Positions 18,200 to 26,714 of a DNA stretch of 64,000 bases are shown piece by piece. Location of the stretch: the NCBI RefSeq assembly GCF_024359545.1, contig NZ_JAKQZG010000001.1:62001-126000 (forward strand), written 5' to 3'. The translations under genes were made by a program, and so were the position numbers. A model generated the notes under the pieces. It was not told the DNA's origin. It was given only the letters and a program-made list of their open reading frames with translations, and made no database searches. Positions within the stretch are counted from its first letter, which is position 1, and every line of letters starts with the position of its first letter. This stretch comes from Jiella marina (GTDB taxonomy: Bacteria; Pseudomonadota; Alphaproteobacteria; Rhizobiales; Rhizobiaceae).

Positions 18200-19060
18200 C
18201 TACCAGGCAACGGCGTGGCGGAGACGGTTGAGGACGAGCGTCACGCCGAGGACGATGATCGAAAGCGTGACCATCAGCGCGCTGGCATAGCCGAGCTGGA
18301 AGAACTCGAAGCCCGTCCTGAAGCCGTAGATGTTGAGCGTGAGCGAGGCGTTGGCCGGTCCGCCCTGGGTGGTGATGTAGATGAGATCGAAGAAGCGCAG
18401 GAGATCGACCGAGCGCAGCACCATCGCCGTCACCAGCGTCGGCAGGAGAAGCGGCAGGGTGATGCGCCAGAACCGTTTCCAGCCCGACGCCCCGTCGATT
18501 TCCGCGGCCTCGTAGACCGAGGGCGGCAGGGATTGAAGGCCACCCAGCACGATCAGCGCAACATAGGGGCTCCACTGCCACGTATCGATCATCGCCAGCG
18601 TCGGCACGACCCATTGCGGCGAGGCAAGCCATTCGGATGGCGGCAGGCCGAGAGAGGTCAGGATGTAGTTTGCAGCGCCGAGCGAGGGATCGAGGATGAC
18701 CAGCCACATCATGCCCGCCACCACCGGCGGCATCATGAAGGGCGAGATGAAAAGCGAACGGACGAAACCGGGCAGGCGCTTGGCGCGGAAGAGCAGGAGT
18801 GCCAGCGCGGTGCCGAAGACGAGCTGCAGCGCCAGCGACAGGAAATAGAGATAGAAGGTGATGGTGACGCCATCCCAGAAGTTCGCGTCCTGGACCATCC
18901 GCGTGTAGTTGCCGGCACCGACGAAGCGGGTCGTGCCGGTGGAGCTGAACGCTTCGAGGCTGAGATAGAGCGTGTAGACCACCGGAAAGGCGATCATTGC
19001 GACAGTGAAGATCACCGCCGGCGCCCCGAGAGCCGTCAATTGGGATTTTGCTGATTTCAT
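18200..19060 (-). CDS. Sugar ABC transporter permease (CUT1, MalF/LacF type)
   Basis: 286 residues, six predicted helices, periplasmic loop after helix 1 with the Y-T-L-Y-L-S-L pattern and the docking loop E-A-A-E-I-D-G-A-S-G-W-K-R-F-W-R-I-T-L-P. First permease of the transporter, 6 bases downstream of the SDR gene stop. The binding protein of the same transporter is encoded at the head of the operon. Confidence 0.94.
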   Translation of the reverse strand: MKSAKSQLTALGAPAVIFTVAMIAFPVVYTLYLSLEAFSSTGTTRFVGAGNYTRMVQDANFWDGVTITFYLYFLSLALQLVFGTALALLLFRAKRLPGFVRSLFISPFMMPPVVAGMMWLVILDPSLGAANYILTSLGLPPSEWLASPQWVVPTLAMIDTWQWSPYVALIVLGGLQSLPPSVYEAAEIDGASGWKRFWRITLPLLLPTLVTAMVLRSVDLLRFFDLIYITTQGGPANASLTLNIYGFRTGFEFFQLGYASALMVTLSIIVLGVTLVLNRLRHAVAW

Positions 19061-19066
19061 GAAGAG

Positions 19067-19792
19067 CTATCCCGCCAGAAATCCGCCATCGACCGCGTAG
19101 ACCGCGCCTGTGACATAGGCGGCGGCTGGCATGGCGAGGTAGGCGACCGTGCCGGTCACATCGTCCGGCTGGCCCCAGCGCTTGAAGGCCGTGCGATCGG
19201 CGATCTTTTGGTAGTGCGCCTCGTCCTTGCGGCCTTCGGCGTTGATGTTTGTCTCGATGAAGCCGGGTGCGACAGCGTTGACCCGGATCCCCTCGGCGGC
19301 CCAGGCAAGTGCCAGTGACCGCGTCAGCATGACGACACCGCCCTTGGACGCGCAGTAGCCAGGCAGGCGAGGCAGCGCCGCGAATGCGTTCATCGAGGCG
19401 ATGTTGACGATCGAGCCCTTGCGCTCGGCAAGGCCTTCTCGAAAGGCGAGGCAGATGGCCATCGTGCCGATGAGGTTCACTTCGAGAACCTGGCGGAAAA
19501 CGTCGAGTTCGTATTCCTCGTCGCGCCGCAGGATGCCGGCGCAATTGACGAGAAGATCGACGGGGCCGGTCTCTTCAGCGTAGGCGCTCACGGCCGCTCC
19601 GTTTGTAACGTCGAGGACCGAAAAGCGAACGTCACCGTCAATCTCGCAAGCCTTGATCTCGGCCTCAGAAATGCCGGTCGCCGATACCTCGGCACCAAGA
19701 CCGCGCAATTCCTTGACGATCGCAAGTCCGATTCCGCCGGCGCCGCCGATGACGGCCGCGCGAAAGCCGGGTTTGAGGGCGAACTTGTTCAT
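19067..19792 (-). CDS. Short-chain dehydrogenase/reductase (SDR)
   Basis: 241 residues, classical SDR. Cofactor loop G-G-A-G-G-I-G-L-A (about 16-24), N-C-A-G-I, and the catalytic S-x12-Y-x3-K arrangement (S in N-I-A-S-M-N, then P-G-Y-C-A-S-K) are present. The ATG at 19792 is chosen because the longer frame reads through the hairpin region after the binding-protein gene. It is encoded between the binding protein and the permeases of the sugar transporter, so it likely acts on the imported sugar or polyol. Confidence 0.9.
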   Translation of the reverse strand: MNKFALKPGFRAAVIGGAGGIGLAIVKELRGLGAEVSATGISEAEIKACEIDGDVRFSVLDVTNGAAVSAYAEETGPVDLLVNCAGILRRDEEYELDVFRQVLEVNLIGTMAICLAFREGLAERKGSIVNIASMNAFAALPRLPGYCASKGGVVMLTRSLALAWAAEGIRVNAVAPGFIETNINAEGRKDEAHYQKIADRTAFKRWGQPDDVTGTVAYLAMPAAAYVTGAVYAVDGGFLAG

Positions 19793-19822
19793 TCTTGACG
19801 ATCCGAGGATGTGTTCGGCCGA

Positions 19823-19847
19823 CGTGTCCGGCACGAGGCCGGACACG
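19823..19847 (-). terminator. Intercistronic hairpin 1 downstream of the sugar-binding-protein gene
   Basis: A perfect 10-bp stem (cgtgtccggc / gccggacacg) with a 5-base loop sits between the binding-protein stop and the SDR start. With the neighbouring hairpin it probably stabilises the abundant binding-protein message or attenuates read-through to the downstream enzymes. Confidence 0.6.
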
Positions 19848-19854
19848 CGGGAGG

Positions 19855-19883
19855 TGCGATCGCGGCCAGACTCCGCGATCGCA
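19855..19883 (-). terminator. Intercistronic hairpin 2 downstream of the sugar-binding-protein gene
   Basis: An 11-bp perfect stem (tgcgatcgcgg / ccgcgatcgca) with a 7-base loop, 20 bases after the binding-protein stop codon in the direction of transcription. It lies immediately upstream of hairpin 1, making a tandem pair. Confidence 0.6.
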
Positions 19884-19902
19884 AAGGGCTTCGACCCGAG
19901 CG

Positions 19903-21207
19903 CTATTCGCGCTCGATCAGGGCGTTGAGTTCCTGGTCGGCCGCGGCACATGCCTCGTCGACCGTGGCTTCGCCGAGCAGGATCTGATCGACCGCCTGAC
20001 CGATATACTCACGTGATTCCGGGTTCTGGACGATCGGGTAGCCGACCTCCGACGTTCCGGTCTGCGCCAGTTCGTCGAGGGTTTCCTGCCATTGCTGGCG
20101 CAACGGCTGCTCTTCCAGCCAGGCCTTGTATTCGGGGTCCTGGGAGACCGCCTGGCGCGGCGGCGCGATGCCTTCGAGGGCAAGCTTCGCCTGCATCTCC
20201 GGGCTGGTCGCCCACTGTACGAAGTACCAGGCGGCGTCCTTGTTGTCGGAGAAGGCCGAGATGGTCAGCGCCCAGCCGATCGTGGTCGGAACGGAACCGC
20301 CGTCACCCTTGGGCAGGGGCACGATCGCCGTATCGTTCAGCCGCTCGCCACCTTCCATCACGGAGGGAAACTCGTTCGAGGACTGGAAGCTCATGGCGGC
20401 CCGGCCCGCCCGGTAGAGCGAGGTGAGCTGGTAGAAGGAATAGTTCACGACGCCCGGAGGGCCGTAGTCCTTGAGCAGGTTGGCATAGGTCTCGAGCGCT
20501 GCCTTGCCCTCGGGCGAGCATAGCGCGGACTTGCCGTCCTTCATGTATTGCCCGCCCATATTGTGCAGGAAATTGGAGAAGGTGTAAGGCAACGCCGGCT
20601 TGAGGCCGCGCGAGGCAAACGGCGTGATCGAGGAATCGCACTCCTGGATCGCCTTGGAAGCCGTCTCGATCTCGGCGATGGTCGCCGGGGCGTCGACACC
20701 GCATTTTTCGAAGATGTCCGTGCGATAGTACAGAACCGGCCCTTCGATGTTCAGCGGAATACCCGTGAGGGTTCCGTCGAAGCGGGCCGCATCGACGAGC
20801 GCCTTGCCGAGACCATCAAAGTTGTAGTCCGGAGAAACGCTCTCGGTCGTGAACGGGGCCAGATCGGCATACCAGCCCGCGGCAGCGTATTGCCGGCCTT
20901 CGCGGGAAGGCAGCGTCATGAAGACGTCGACCTCGTCTGAGCGGGCGTTCAGCACCGTCAGCAGGCGCTGGCGCATCTGCTGTTCCTGATAGCTGTCGAC
21001 CTTCAGATCGATCCCGGTCTTTTCGGTGAAATCGTCCTGATACTTCAGAATCGCGGTCGCGACCGGGTTGTTGTTGGCGAGGAAGGTGATCTGCTCGCCT
21101 TCGTGGGCCTTCCAGTCGAAGTCCTGCGCGCCCGCGGTTCCAGCCGCCGTCGACAGGGCAAGAGCCGCCAGGATGCGGCCAAGCCCGTTTTGTCTGCGAG
21201 ATGCCAT
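19903..21207 (-). CDS. Sugar ABC transporter substrate-binding protein (CUT1, family 1)
   Basis: 434 residues with a signal peptide (about 1-27, ending G-T-A-G-A-Q). The mature protein shows the extracellular SBP family 1 layout: an early I-T-F-L-A-N-N-N-P strand, G-I-P-L-N-I-E-G-P-V-L-Y-Y-R-T-D-I-F-E-K-C-G, and a late Y-F-V-Q-W-A-T-S-P-E-M-Q segment. The ATG chosen has AAGGGAGGAA upstream. It heads a nine-gene operon running down to the LacD-type aldolase and is transcribed divergently from the first LacI gene, with a perfect LacI-type palindrome between them. Confidence 0.93.
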   Translation of the reverse strand: MASRRQNGLGRILAALALSTAAGTAGAQDFDWKAHEGEQITFLANNNPVATAILKYQDDFTEKTGIDLKVDSYQEQQMRQRLLTVLNARSDEVDVFMTLPSREGRQYAAAGWYADLAPFTTESVSPDYNFDGLGKALVDAARFDGTLTGIPLNIEGPVLYYRTDIFEKCGVDAPATIAEIETASKAIQECDSSITPFASRGLKPALPYTFSNFLHNMGGQYMKDGKSALCSPEGKAALETYANLLKDYGPPGVVNYSFYQLTSLYRAGRAAMSFQSSNEFPSVMEGGERLNDTAIVPLPKGDGGSVPTTIGWALTISAFSDNKDAAWYFVQWATSPEMQAKLALEGIAPPRQAVSQDPEYKAWLEEQPLRQQWQETLDELAQTGTSEVGYPIVQNPESREYIGQAVDQILLGEATVDEACAAADQELNALIERE

Positions 21208-21276
21208 GGTTTCCTCCCTTTCTGCATTCTCGATCGTGCCTCGGATCAACTCCTCTTCGATCCGCGGCGGGGAACT

Positions 21277-21290
21277 TGTAACCGGTTACA
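21277..21290. promoter_or_regulatory. LacI-type operator, perfect 14-bp palindrome
   Basis: tgtaaccggttaca is a perfect palindrome with the central CG typical of LacI/GalR-family operators. It lies 70 bases upstream of the sugar-binding-protein start and about 140 bases upstream of the divergent lacI-like gene, which is the probable repressor. Confidence 0.75.
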
Positions 21291-21431
21291 TATCTCCGCG
21301 CCCCGGATCGCGTCAACGCTCTCGCGTGTTTTGAGCGCGAAATTCGTCGCTGCACTGCGGCGAAAGCCTGAGTTGCGCGGATTTGATCGTTTCGCTATGA
21401 GGCGGAGGGCGCTATTTCACTATTGGGTTTC

Positions 21432-22511
21432 ATGAAAACGGTTTCTTCAGTCGACCCACAAACAGCAAGACGGGCGCGCGGGATCGGGATTCGCGCCGTC
21501 GCCAAGAAGGCCGGTGTTTCGACGGCAACGGTGTCGCGCTTTCTCAACCGGCCTGAATCCGTCAGCGCCGAGCTCGGATCGCGCATCCGCACGATCATCG
21601 ACGAGGTGGGCTATATCCCGGATGCCTCCGCGCGTGCCCTGTCCTCGCGGCGTACCCGCACGATCGGTGCGATCATCCCGACCATCGACAATGCGATGTT
21701 TGCCCAAGGGCTCCAGGCGTTGCAGCGCTATCTGGCGAGCCAGAACTACTTGCTTCTCCTTGCGACCAACGAATACGATCTCGATGTCGAACTCGCCCAG
21801 GCCCGCAACCTTGTCAGCCGGGGAATCGACGGCCTGCTCCTGCGCGGCGATGCCCACCACGATGCTCTGCGGGACCTCTTGCGGAGCCAGGAGATCGACT
21901 TCGTCAATGTCGGCGTCTACAGCCCCGACAAGCCCTATCCGAGCATTGGCGTCGACAATGCGGCGGCCGGAAGGTGTATCGCGCGGCATCTGATCGATCT
22001 CGGCCATCGCTCCATCGGCGTCGTGGCGGCGATGCAGCGCAACAACGACCGCGCTCAGGCACGCCTGCGTGGCGTGACTTCGGCGATCGCCGAAGCCGGG
22101 CTCACTTTGGAGCCGGACTGGTTCGTCCAGGTCAACTACAAGCTGGACGAAGCCCGGCAGGCGGGGCGCGCCATTCTGAAGCGCGCAAACCGGCCGACGG
22201 CGATCGTCTGCGGCAACGACGTGATCGCCTATGGCGTCATGCTGGAGGCCCAAAAGCTCGGCTTTGACGTTCCCCGCGACCTGTCGGTGGTCGGCTTCGA
22301 CGATCTCGAATGGAGCCGGCATCTGCAGCCGTCTCTCACCACAATCCACATGCCCACGGACGAGATCTGGACGCGGGCGGGCGAGTATCTGGTCAATAAG
22401 CTCGAAGGGCATCCAGCGATGATGCATCGCGAGATCGATTTCTCGCTCGTCGTTCGGGAGTCGTCCGGCCCGCCGCCATCGACGACGGCAAGAAAGAAGG
22501 CTGCCGAGTGA
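21432..22511 (+). CDS. LacI-family transcriptional regulator 1
   Basis: 359 residues. The N-terminal helix-turn-helix (about 16-45) contains V-A-K-K-A-G-V-S-T-A-T-V-S-R-F-L-N; the recognition-helix residues T-A...R are of the GalR/CytR class, matching the taaccggtta-type palindromes nearby. A hinge helix (A-R-A-L-S-S-R-R-T) is followed by a periplasmic-binding-protein-like effector domain. Divergent from the nine-gene sugar operon, which it very likely represses, with inducer being the sugar or a metabolite. The ATG is used rather than the TTG three codons earlier. Confidence 0.92.
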   Translation: MKTVSSVDPQTARRARGIGIRAVAKKAGVSTATVSRFLNRPESVSAELGSRIRTIIDEVGYIPDASARALSSRRTRTIGAIIPTIDNAMFAQGLQALQRYLASQNYLLLLATNEYDLDVELAQARNLVSRGIDGLLLRGDAHHDALRDLLRSQEIDFVNVGVYSPDKPYPSIGVDNAAAGRCIARHLIDLGHRSIGVVAAMQRNNDRAQARLRGVTSAIAEAGLTLEPDWFVQVNYKLDEARQAGRAILKRANRPTAIVCGNDVIAYGVMLEAQKLGFDVPRDLSVVGFDDLEWSRHLQPSLTTIHMPTDEIWTRAGEYLVNKLEGHPAMMHREIDFSLVVRESSGPPPSTTARKKAAE

Positions 22512-22635
22512 GGTGAAGGCTGAGAGGTGGGGTCGATTCGAATGCGACGACGCCGGCTTGCCCAGCCCGATGCCCCGCGGTGCGCTCCATCAGCGATACT
22601 CTGTACGCCGAGATCGAGTTCGCCAATGTCGGACG

Positions 22636-22655
22636 GCTTGTAACCGGTTGCGGGC
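22636..22655. promoter_or_regulatory. Imperfect LacI-type operator upstream of the second lacI gene
   Basis: gcttgtaacc followed directly by ggttgcgggc forms an imperfect palindrome sharing the core gtaaccggtt with the perfect site at 21277. It lies about 90 bases upstream of the preferred start of the second LacI gene, so LacI 1 may also control that gene. It also argues against the long N-terminal extension of the second frame, which would run through the site. Confidence 0.55.
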
Positions 22656-22744
22656 GTCGTGCGGACATGCCAAGCCGTGTCGGATCGCTTTCCGGCCGGG
22701 CATGGGCGGCCGAACGAACCGGAGCGCATGTGGACGAGCCCTCG

Positions 22745-23764
22745 ATGCGGCGGAGCCGCCGCAACCGACAGACCATCAAGATGAGCGACGTGGCCGAGGC
22801 CGCGAATGTTTCGCCCTCGACCGTCTCCTTGTATCTTCGGCGGCCAGGGGCCGTTTCGAAGCGCGCAGGGGCCGCGATCCAAAGTGCCATCGAGGAACTG
22901 GGCTATGTCCCCAATCTGATGGCCGGCGGCCTCGCTGCAGCGCGCTCGCGGGTCGTCGGTGTCGTCGTGCCGTCGATGCGCAATGCCTTCTTCGCCCAGA
23001 CGGTCTCCGCCATGCAGGCGATCATGTCTTCACGCGGACTGCAGGTCATGTTCGGCAACACCGACTATGACGAGGCAGCCGAACTCGACCTGGTGCGGGC
23101 GTATCTCTCCTGGTCGCCTTCGGCCATGGTGATTACCGGCCTTCATCATGCGCCGCTGACACGGGACCTGTTGCGAGCTGCCGATTGTCCTGTCGTGGAG
23201 ATGTGGGAACTCGGGGCGTCGCCGATCGATCTTGCGGTGGGCTTTTCTCACGACGAAGTGGGGAGGGCGCAGGCGCGCCATCTCATCCGCAAGGGCCGGC
23301 GCCGGCTTGCCTTCCTGGGCGCGCGCATGCAGGACGACCGGCGTGCCATGCAGCGTGCAGACGGCTTCGCGGCGGAGGCTCGAGAGGCGGGCATTGCCGC
23401 CGAAATCGTCCATCACATCAAGCCCGCAAGCGCGGAAACGGCAGCAGCGCTCCTTGCCAAAGCCCTTGCCAAGGATCCGGCGATCGACGGCGTCGCCGCT
23501 TCCAATGACACGATCGCTCTGGGGCTCTTGTTCGAATGCGTGCGGCGGGGTCTCGACGTGCCGCAGCACCTGTCGATCATCGGGTTCGGCGATCTGGAGT
23601 TCGCCGCGTTCAGCAATCCCTCTTTGACGACGATCCGGCCGTTCGGCGACGTCATCGGCGAGGAGATTGCCGGGCTGGTGTTATCCGTGTTGGAGGGCGG
23701 CGAGAGACCAGAAAACGCCATCATCAACACCGGCTTCGTCGTCGTCGAGCGCGGCAGCGCATAG
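22745..23764 (+). CDS. LacI-family transcriptional regulator 2
   Basis: 339 residues from this ATG. The helix-turn-helix reads I-K-M-S-D-V-A-E-A-A-N-V-S-P-S-T-V-S-L-Y-L-R-R-P, with an unusual recognition helix P-S...L, so its operator should differ from that of LacI 1. The effector domain follows (G-V-V-V-P-S-M-R-N-A-F-F-A onward). A longer frame begins at 22580 but would contain the operator-like site and lacks conserved residues; an alternative ATG is at 22781. It is convergent with the HpaI aldolase gene and is the likely regulator of the sugar-acid module, whose intergenic region carries tcgtagcgctacga sites. Confidence 0.88.
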   Translation: MRRSRRNRQTIKMSDVAEAANVSPSTVSLYLRRPGAVSKRAGAAIQSAIEELGYVPNLMAGGLAAARSRVVGVVVPSMRNAFFAQTVSAMQAIMSSRGLQVMFGNTDYDEAAELDLVRAYLSWSPSAMVITGLHHAPLTRDLLRAADCPVVEMWELGASPIDLAVGFSHDEVGRAQARHLIRKGRRRLAFLGARMQDDRRAMQRADGFAAEAREAGIAAEIVHHIKPASAETAAALLAKALAKDPAIDGVAASNDTIALGLLFECVRRGLDVPQHLSIIGFGDLEFAAFSNPSLTTIRPFGDVIGEEIAGLVLSVLEGGERPENAIINTGFVVVERGSA

Positions 23765-23770
23765 CTGCCG

Positions 23771-23791
23771 CACCCCGGCGCTTCAGGGGTG
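23771..23791. terminator. Small hairpin between convergent genes
   Basis: cacccc and ggggtg pair around a 9-base loop between the stop of LacI 2 and the stop of the convergent HpaI-family aldolase. There is no U-run, so the assignment as a terminator is tentative. Confidence 0.3.
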
Positions 23792-23801
23792 AGCGTTCGG
23801 C

Positions 23802-24614
23802 TTAATAGGCCGAAGTGGTCTTCTGCTGCTTCTCCGCGGTTTGGCCCTTCAACTCACCGAGCCAGTCCCGTGCGCGGCCGGTCATCATCGCGATGTCCGA
23901 TGCCATTGCCGAGAAACTGTAGCCGTAGTCGAGGAACTTGCGAACCATCGCCGGGTTCGGCCCGACGATGCCGATGGGCGTGCCAATCTCCCGAGCCGCT
24001 TCGGCGGCATTTGCAAGCGCTGCCTGGACTTCGTCGTGGCCGATATCGCCGATATGGCCCATTGATGCAGAGAGGTCGCCAGGACCGACGAAGACCGCAT
24101 CGACGCCAGGGACCGCCGCGATGTCCTTCAACCTGGAAACCGCCTCGGGCGTTTCGAGCTGGACGATCACCATCGTCTCGTCGTTGGCCCGCTTGAGATA
24201 GTCGGGCACGGCTCCGAAGCGCGAAGCGCGATGGATCGCGGCAACGCCGCGGACGCCAACCGGCGGGTACTTTGCCGCCGCAACGGCCGCCTCGGCCTCT
24301 TCGGCGGTCTCCACGAAGGGGATCATGATCGTCTGTGCGCCGGCGTCGAGAACCTTCTTGATCGTCACCTTGTCGTTCCAGGGCAGACGGACGACCGGCT
24401 CGGCGGGCGTGCAGCCGACGGCCCGCAGGATCTCGGGAAGCTGCCCGACTTCGACCGGCACATGCTCCATGTCGACGACCACGAAATCGAAGCCGCAATG
24501 GCCGATGGCTTCGGACGGGCCGGGCGCGGCTGACATCAGCCAGGTGCCGAGCGGCGGCATCGCGCGCTCTTCCTGAAGCATGCGGCGGAAGCGGTTGGAG
24601 ATATCGATGGTCAT
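23802..24614 (-). CDS. HpaI/HpcH-family class II aldolase (2-keto-3-deoxy acid aldolase)
   Basis: 270 residues. The family cleaves 2-keto-3-deoxy (sugar) acids to pyruvate plus an aldehyde using a divalent metal. Visible motifs: F-D-F-V-V-V-D-M-E-H (catalytic His), V-V-R-L-P-W-N-D (Arg binding pyruvate carboxylate), V-Q-L-E-T-P-E-A-V (metal Glu) and V-F-V-G-P-G-D-L-S-A-S-M-G (metal Asp). The ATG is preceded by GAAGG. It follows the IlvD/Edd dehydratase by 11 bases in the same operon; the dehydratase makes exactly the type of product this aldolase would cleave. Confidence 0.9.
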   Translation of the reverse strand: MTIDISNRFRRMLQEERAMPPLGTWLMSAAPGPSEAIGHCGFDFVVVDMEHVPVEVGQLPEILRAVGCTPAEPVVRLPWNDKVTIKKVLDAGAQTIMIPFVETAEEAEAAVAAAKYPPVGVRGVAAIHRASRFGAVPDYLKRANDETMVIVQLETPEAVSRLKDIAAVPGVDAVFVGPGDLSASMGHIGDIGHDEVQAALANAAEAAREIGTPIGIVGPNPAMVRKFLDYGYSFSAMASDIAMMTGRARDWLGELKGQTAEKQQKTTSAY

Positions 24615-24625
24615 GAATTCTGCCT

Positions 24626-26356
24626 TCAAAAGATTGCCGGTTCCGGCATGTTGCGCACGCCCGAGAGGAAGTCGAAGTCGCAGCCCTCATGCGCCTGGCT
24701 GACATGGCGCTGGTAGAGCGCCGTGAAGGACGTCTCGTAAAGCGGGCGAGGGGGCGTGAACTCGGCGCGGCGGCGTTCCAACTCCTCGTCCGAGACACGC
24801 ATGTCGAGCCGTCCGGCCGCGACGTCGAGAGCCACGATGTCACCGGTGCGTAGCAGCGCCAGCGGACCGCCGATCGCCGATTCTGGCGACACGTGCAGAA
24901 TGCAGGTGCCGTAATGAGTGCCGCTCATGCGCCCGTCGCAGATGCGCACGATATCCTTGACACCGTGCTTCAGGAGCGCCTTCGGGATCGGCAGATTACC
25001 CCATTCCGGCATGCCCGGCGCGCCGACCGGGCCGGCATTGCGCAGAACGAGAACAGTATCCTCGGTGACGTCGAGATCGGGATCGTCGAGGACGCGCATC
25101 ATCGTGCCCGGGTCGTCGAACACGAGGGCGGGGCCTTCGTGCTTGAGGAATTTCGGATCGGCGGCGGAGGATTTGATGATCGCGCCCTTCGGAGCGAGAT
25201 TGCCCGTCAGGAGAGCCAGTGTTCGTCCTTGTTCCAAGGGCACGACCGGATTGTCCAGATTGCGGATGACGTCGTCGTTCCAGCATTCGGCGTCTGCGAT
25301 CGCTTCGCCAAGAGCTCGCCCCTCGACGGTTTTTGCTTGGAGATCGAGGTGATCGGCCACCTTGGCGAGGAGAGCGCGCAGACCGCCTGCGAAGTGGAAA
25401 TCCTCCATCAGATAGGTCCCGGAGGGGAAGAGATTGGCCAGAACCGGGATCTTGCCCGAGATCTCGGCCATGTCCTCCAGGTCGAGAGGAATGCCAGCGC
25501 GCCCGGCCATGGCAATGAGATGGATCGAGGCGTTGGTCGAGCCGCCGAGCGCCATATAGGCGGCGAGGCCGTTGAGGAAGCTCTCGCGGGTCAGGATGCT
25601 GGACGGCTTCAGGTCTTCCAGCACCATGGAAACGATGCGCTCGCCGCAGAGCGAAGCCATGCGCGGATGGCCGGAATCGACTGCGGGGATCGATGATGCG
25701 CCGGTGAGCGTCAGCCCCATCGCGTCGACGATCGACGTCATGGTGGAGGCCGTGCCCATGGTATTGCAGGTCCCGGCCGAGCGGGTCATCCGGCTTTCCA
25801 GATCGACCCAGTCCTTGTCGGTGATCTCACCACGCCGCAGCTTGTCGAAATAGGTCTTGGTGTGGGTGCCCGCGCCGGTCTTCGTGCCGCGCCACTGGCC
25901 GTTCGACATTGGTCCGGCCGGGCAGAAGATTGCGGGCAGGTCCATCGAGATCGCGCCCATCAGGAGTCCCGGTGTGGACTTGTCGCAGCCGCCGAGAAGC
26001 ACGCAGCCATCGATCGGGTGGGAGCGCAGGAGTTCCTCCGCCTCCATGGCGAGGAAGTTCCGGTAAAGCATGGTCGTCGGCTTGACCATGACCTCGCCGA
26101 CCGACAGCGCGGGCAGTTCCACCGGATAGCCGCCGGCCTGCCAGACGCCACGCTTCACCGCCTCGGCGCGGTCACGCAGATGGCTGTGACAGGGGCTCAT
26201 CTCGCTCCAGGTGTTGATGATGCCGATGACCGGCTTGCCCATGAACTCCTCGCGCCGCATTCCCATCTGCTGGGTCCTCTGGCGATGGGCAAAGCCGCGA
26301 ATGTCGTTCGAGGCGTACCATCTCTGGCTTCTGAGTTCGGAAATCGGTCGGGACAT
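24626..26356 (-). CDS. IlvD/Edd-family sugar-acid dehydratase (L-arabinonate dehydratase-like)
   Basis: 576 residues. The three iron-sulfur cysteines C56, C124 and C197 lie in S-P-C-H-S-H, L-G-G-C-D-K-S-T-P-G and R-S-A-G-T-C-N-T-M-G; their spacing (68 and 73 residues) matches that reported for the characterised rhizobial L-arabinonate dehydratase of this family. The enzyme would dehydrate an aldonate to a 2-keto-3-deoxy acid. The start M-S-R-P-I-S-E-L-R-S is chosen since the longer frame enters the regulatory region. Next to an HpaI aldolase and divergent from a TctCBA transporter, it fits uptake and breakdown of a pentonate or hexonate; dihydroxy-acid dehydratase of branched-chain synthesis is less likely. 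Confidence 0.9.
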   Translation of the reverse strand: MSRPISELRSQRWYASNDIRGFAHRQRTQQMGMRREEFMGKPVIGIINTWSEMSPCHSHLRDRAEAVKRGVWQAGGYPVELPALSVGEVMVKPTTMLYRNFLAMEAEELLRSHPIDGCVLLGGCDKSTPGLLMGAISMDLPAIFCPAGPMSNGQWRGTKTGAGTHTKTYFDKLRRGEITDKDWVDLESRMTRSAGTCNTMGTASTMTSIVDAMGLTLTGASSIPAVDSGHPRMASLCGERIVSMVLEDLKPSSILTRESFLNGLAAYMALGGSTNASIHLIAMAGRAGIPLDLEDMAEISGKIPVLANLFPSGTYLMEDFHFAGGLRALLAKVADHLDLQAKTVEGRALGEAIADAECWNDDVIRNLDNPVVPLEQGRTLALLTGNLAPKGAIIKSSAADPKFLKHEGPALVFDDPGTMMRVLDDPDLDVTEDTVLVLRNAGPVGAPGMPEWGNLPIPKALLKHGVKDIVRICDGRMSGTHYGTCILHVSPESAIGGPLALLRTGDIVALDVAAGRLDMRVSDEELERRRAEFTPPRPLYETSFTALYQRHVSQAHEGCDFDFLSGVRNMPEPAIF

Positions 26357-26415
26357 CGGCGAGAATCGCTTTCGAAATCGGTTCGGCGGGCGGGATTCCG
26401 CCATGCAAGTCTTGA

Positions 26416-26429
26416 TCGTAGCGCTACGA
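26416..26429. promoter_or_regulatory. LacI-type operator, perfect 14-bp palindrome
   Basis: tcgtagcgctacga is a perfect palindrome with central GC, 60 bases upstream of the dehydratase start codon in the divergent promoter region of the sugar-acid module. Its half-site differs from the gtaacc type near LacI 1, and LacI 2 is the best candidate to bind it. Confidence 0.65.
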
Positions 26430-26617
26430 AATTCTGCTGTCAAAGGCTGGAGCTTGTCTCCACTCCGAGGCTGCTTCCTGCTCTCGAGGAGGCGTGTCTC
26501 GCTGCCCATTTCTCATTTCAATGGACTTTTGCAGGGTAGGGTTCGAGGGGAAAGACTCGTTCGCAAGGCTGGGCGATCGAGATGAGGATCGGGCAATGGA
26601 GCGATTGACAATCGAAA

Positions 26618-26631
26618 TCACAACGCTACGA
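26618..26631. promoter_or_regulatory. Second, half-conserved copy of the tcgtagcg operator
   Basis: tcacaacgctacga keeps one half of the 26416 palindrome (cgctacga) and degenerates in the other. It lies about 85 bases upstream of tctC and 202 bases from the perfect site, a spacing compatible with looping by a tetramer or with independent control of the divergent promoters. Confidence 0.4.
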
Positions 26632-26714
26632 TTTGCGTCGATCGTAATCGGCTCATAACCGATGCCGCCACTCGAGGCGGCCCGATGCGACGAACAATTC
26701 CAGGGAGGACGAAA

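Noticed and set aside
18057-19544. 495-codon minus-strand frame
   Set aside because: Out-of-frame reading through the SDR and MalF-type permease genes; Arg/Gly/Pro/His-rich with no family motif.
22580-22744. 55-codon N-terminal extension of the second LacI protein
   Set aside because: Precedes the helix-turn-helix with no LacI similarity and covers an operator-like palindrome; the start at 22745 is more plausible.
24626-26356. Dihydroxy-acid dehydratase (IlvD) of branched-chain amino acid synthesis or 6-phosphogluconate dehydratase (Edd)
   Set aside because: Length, cysteine spacing and the HpaI aldolase plus TctCBA context fit sugar-acid dehydratases of the arabinonate group better.
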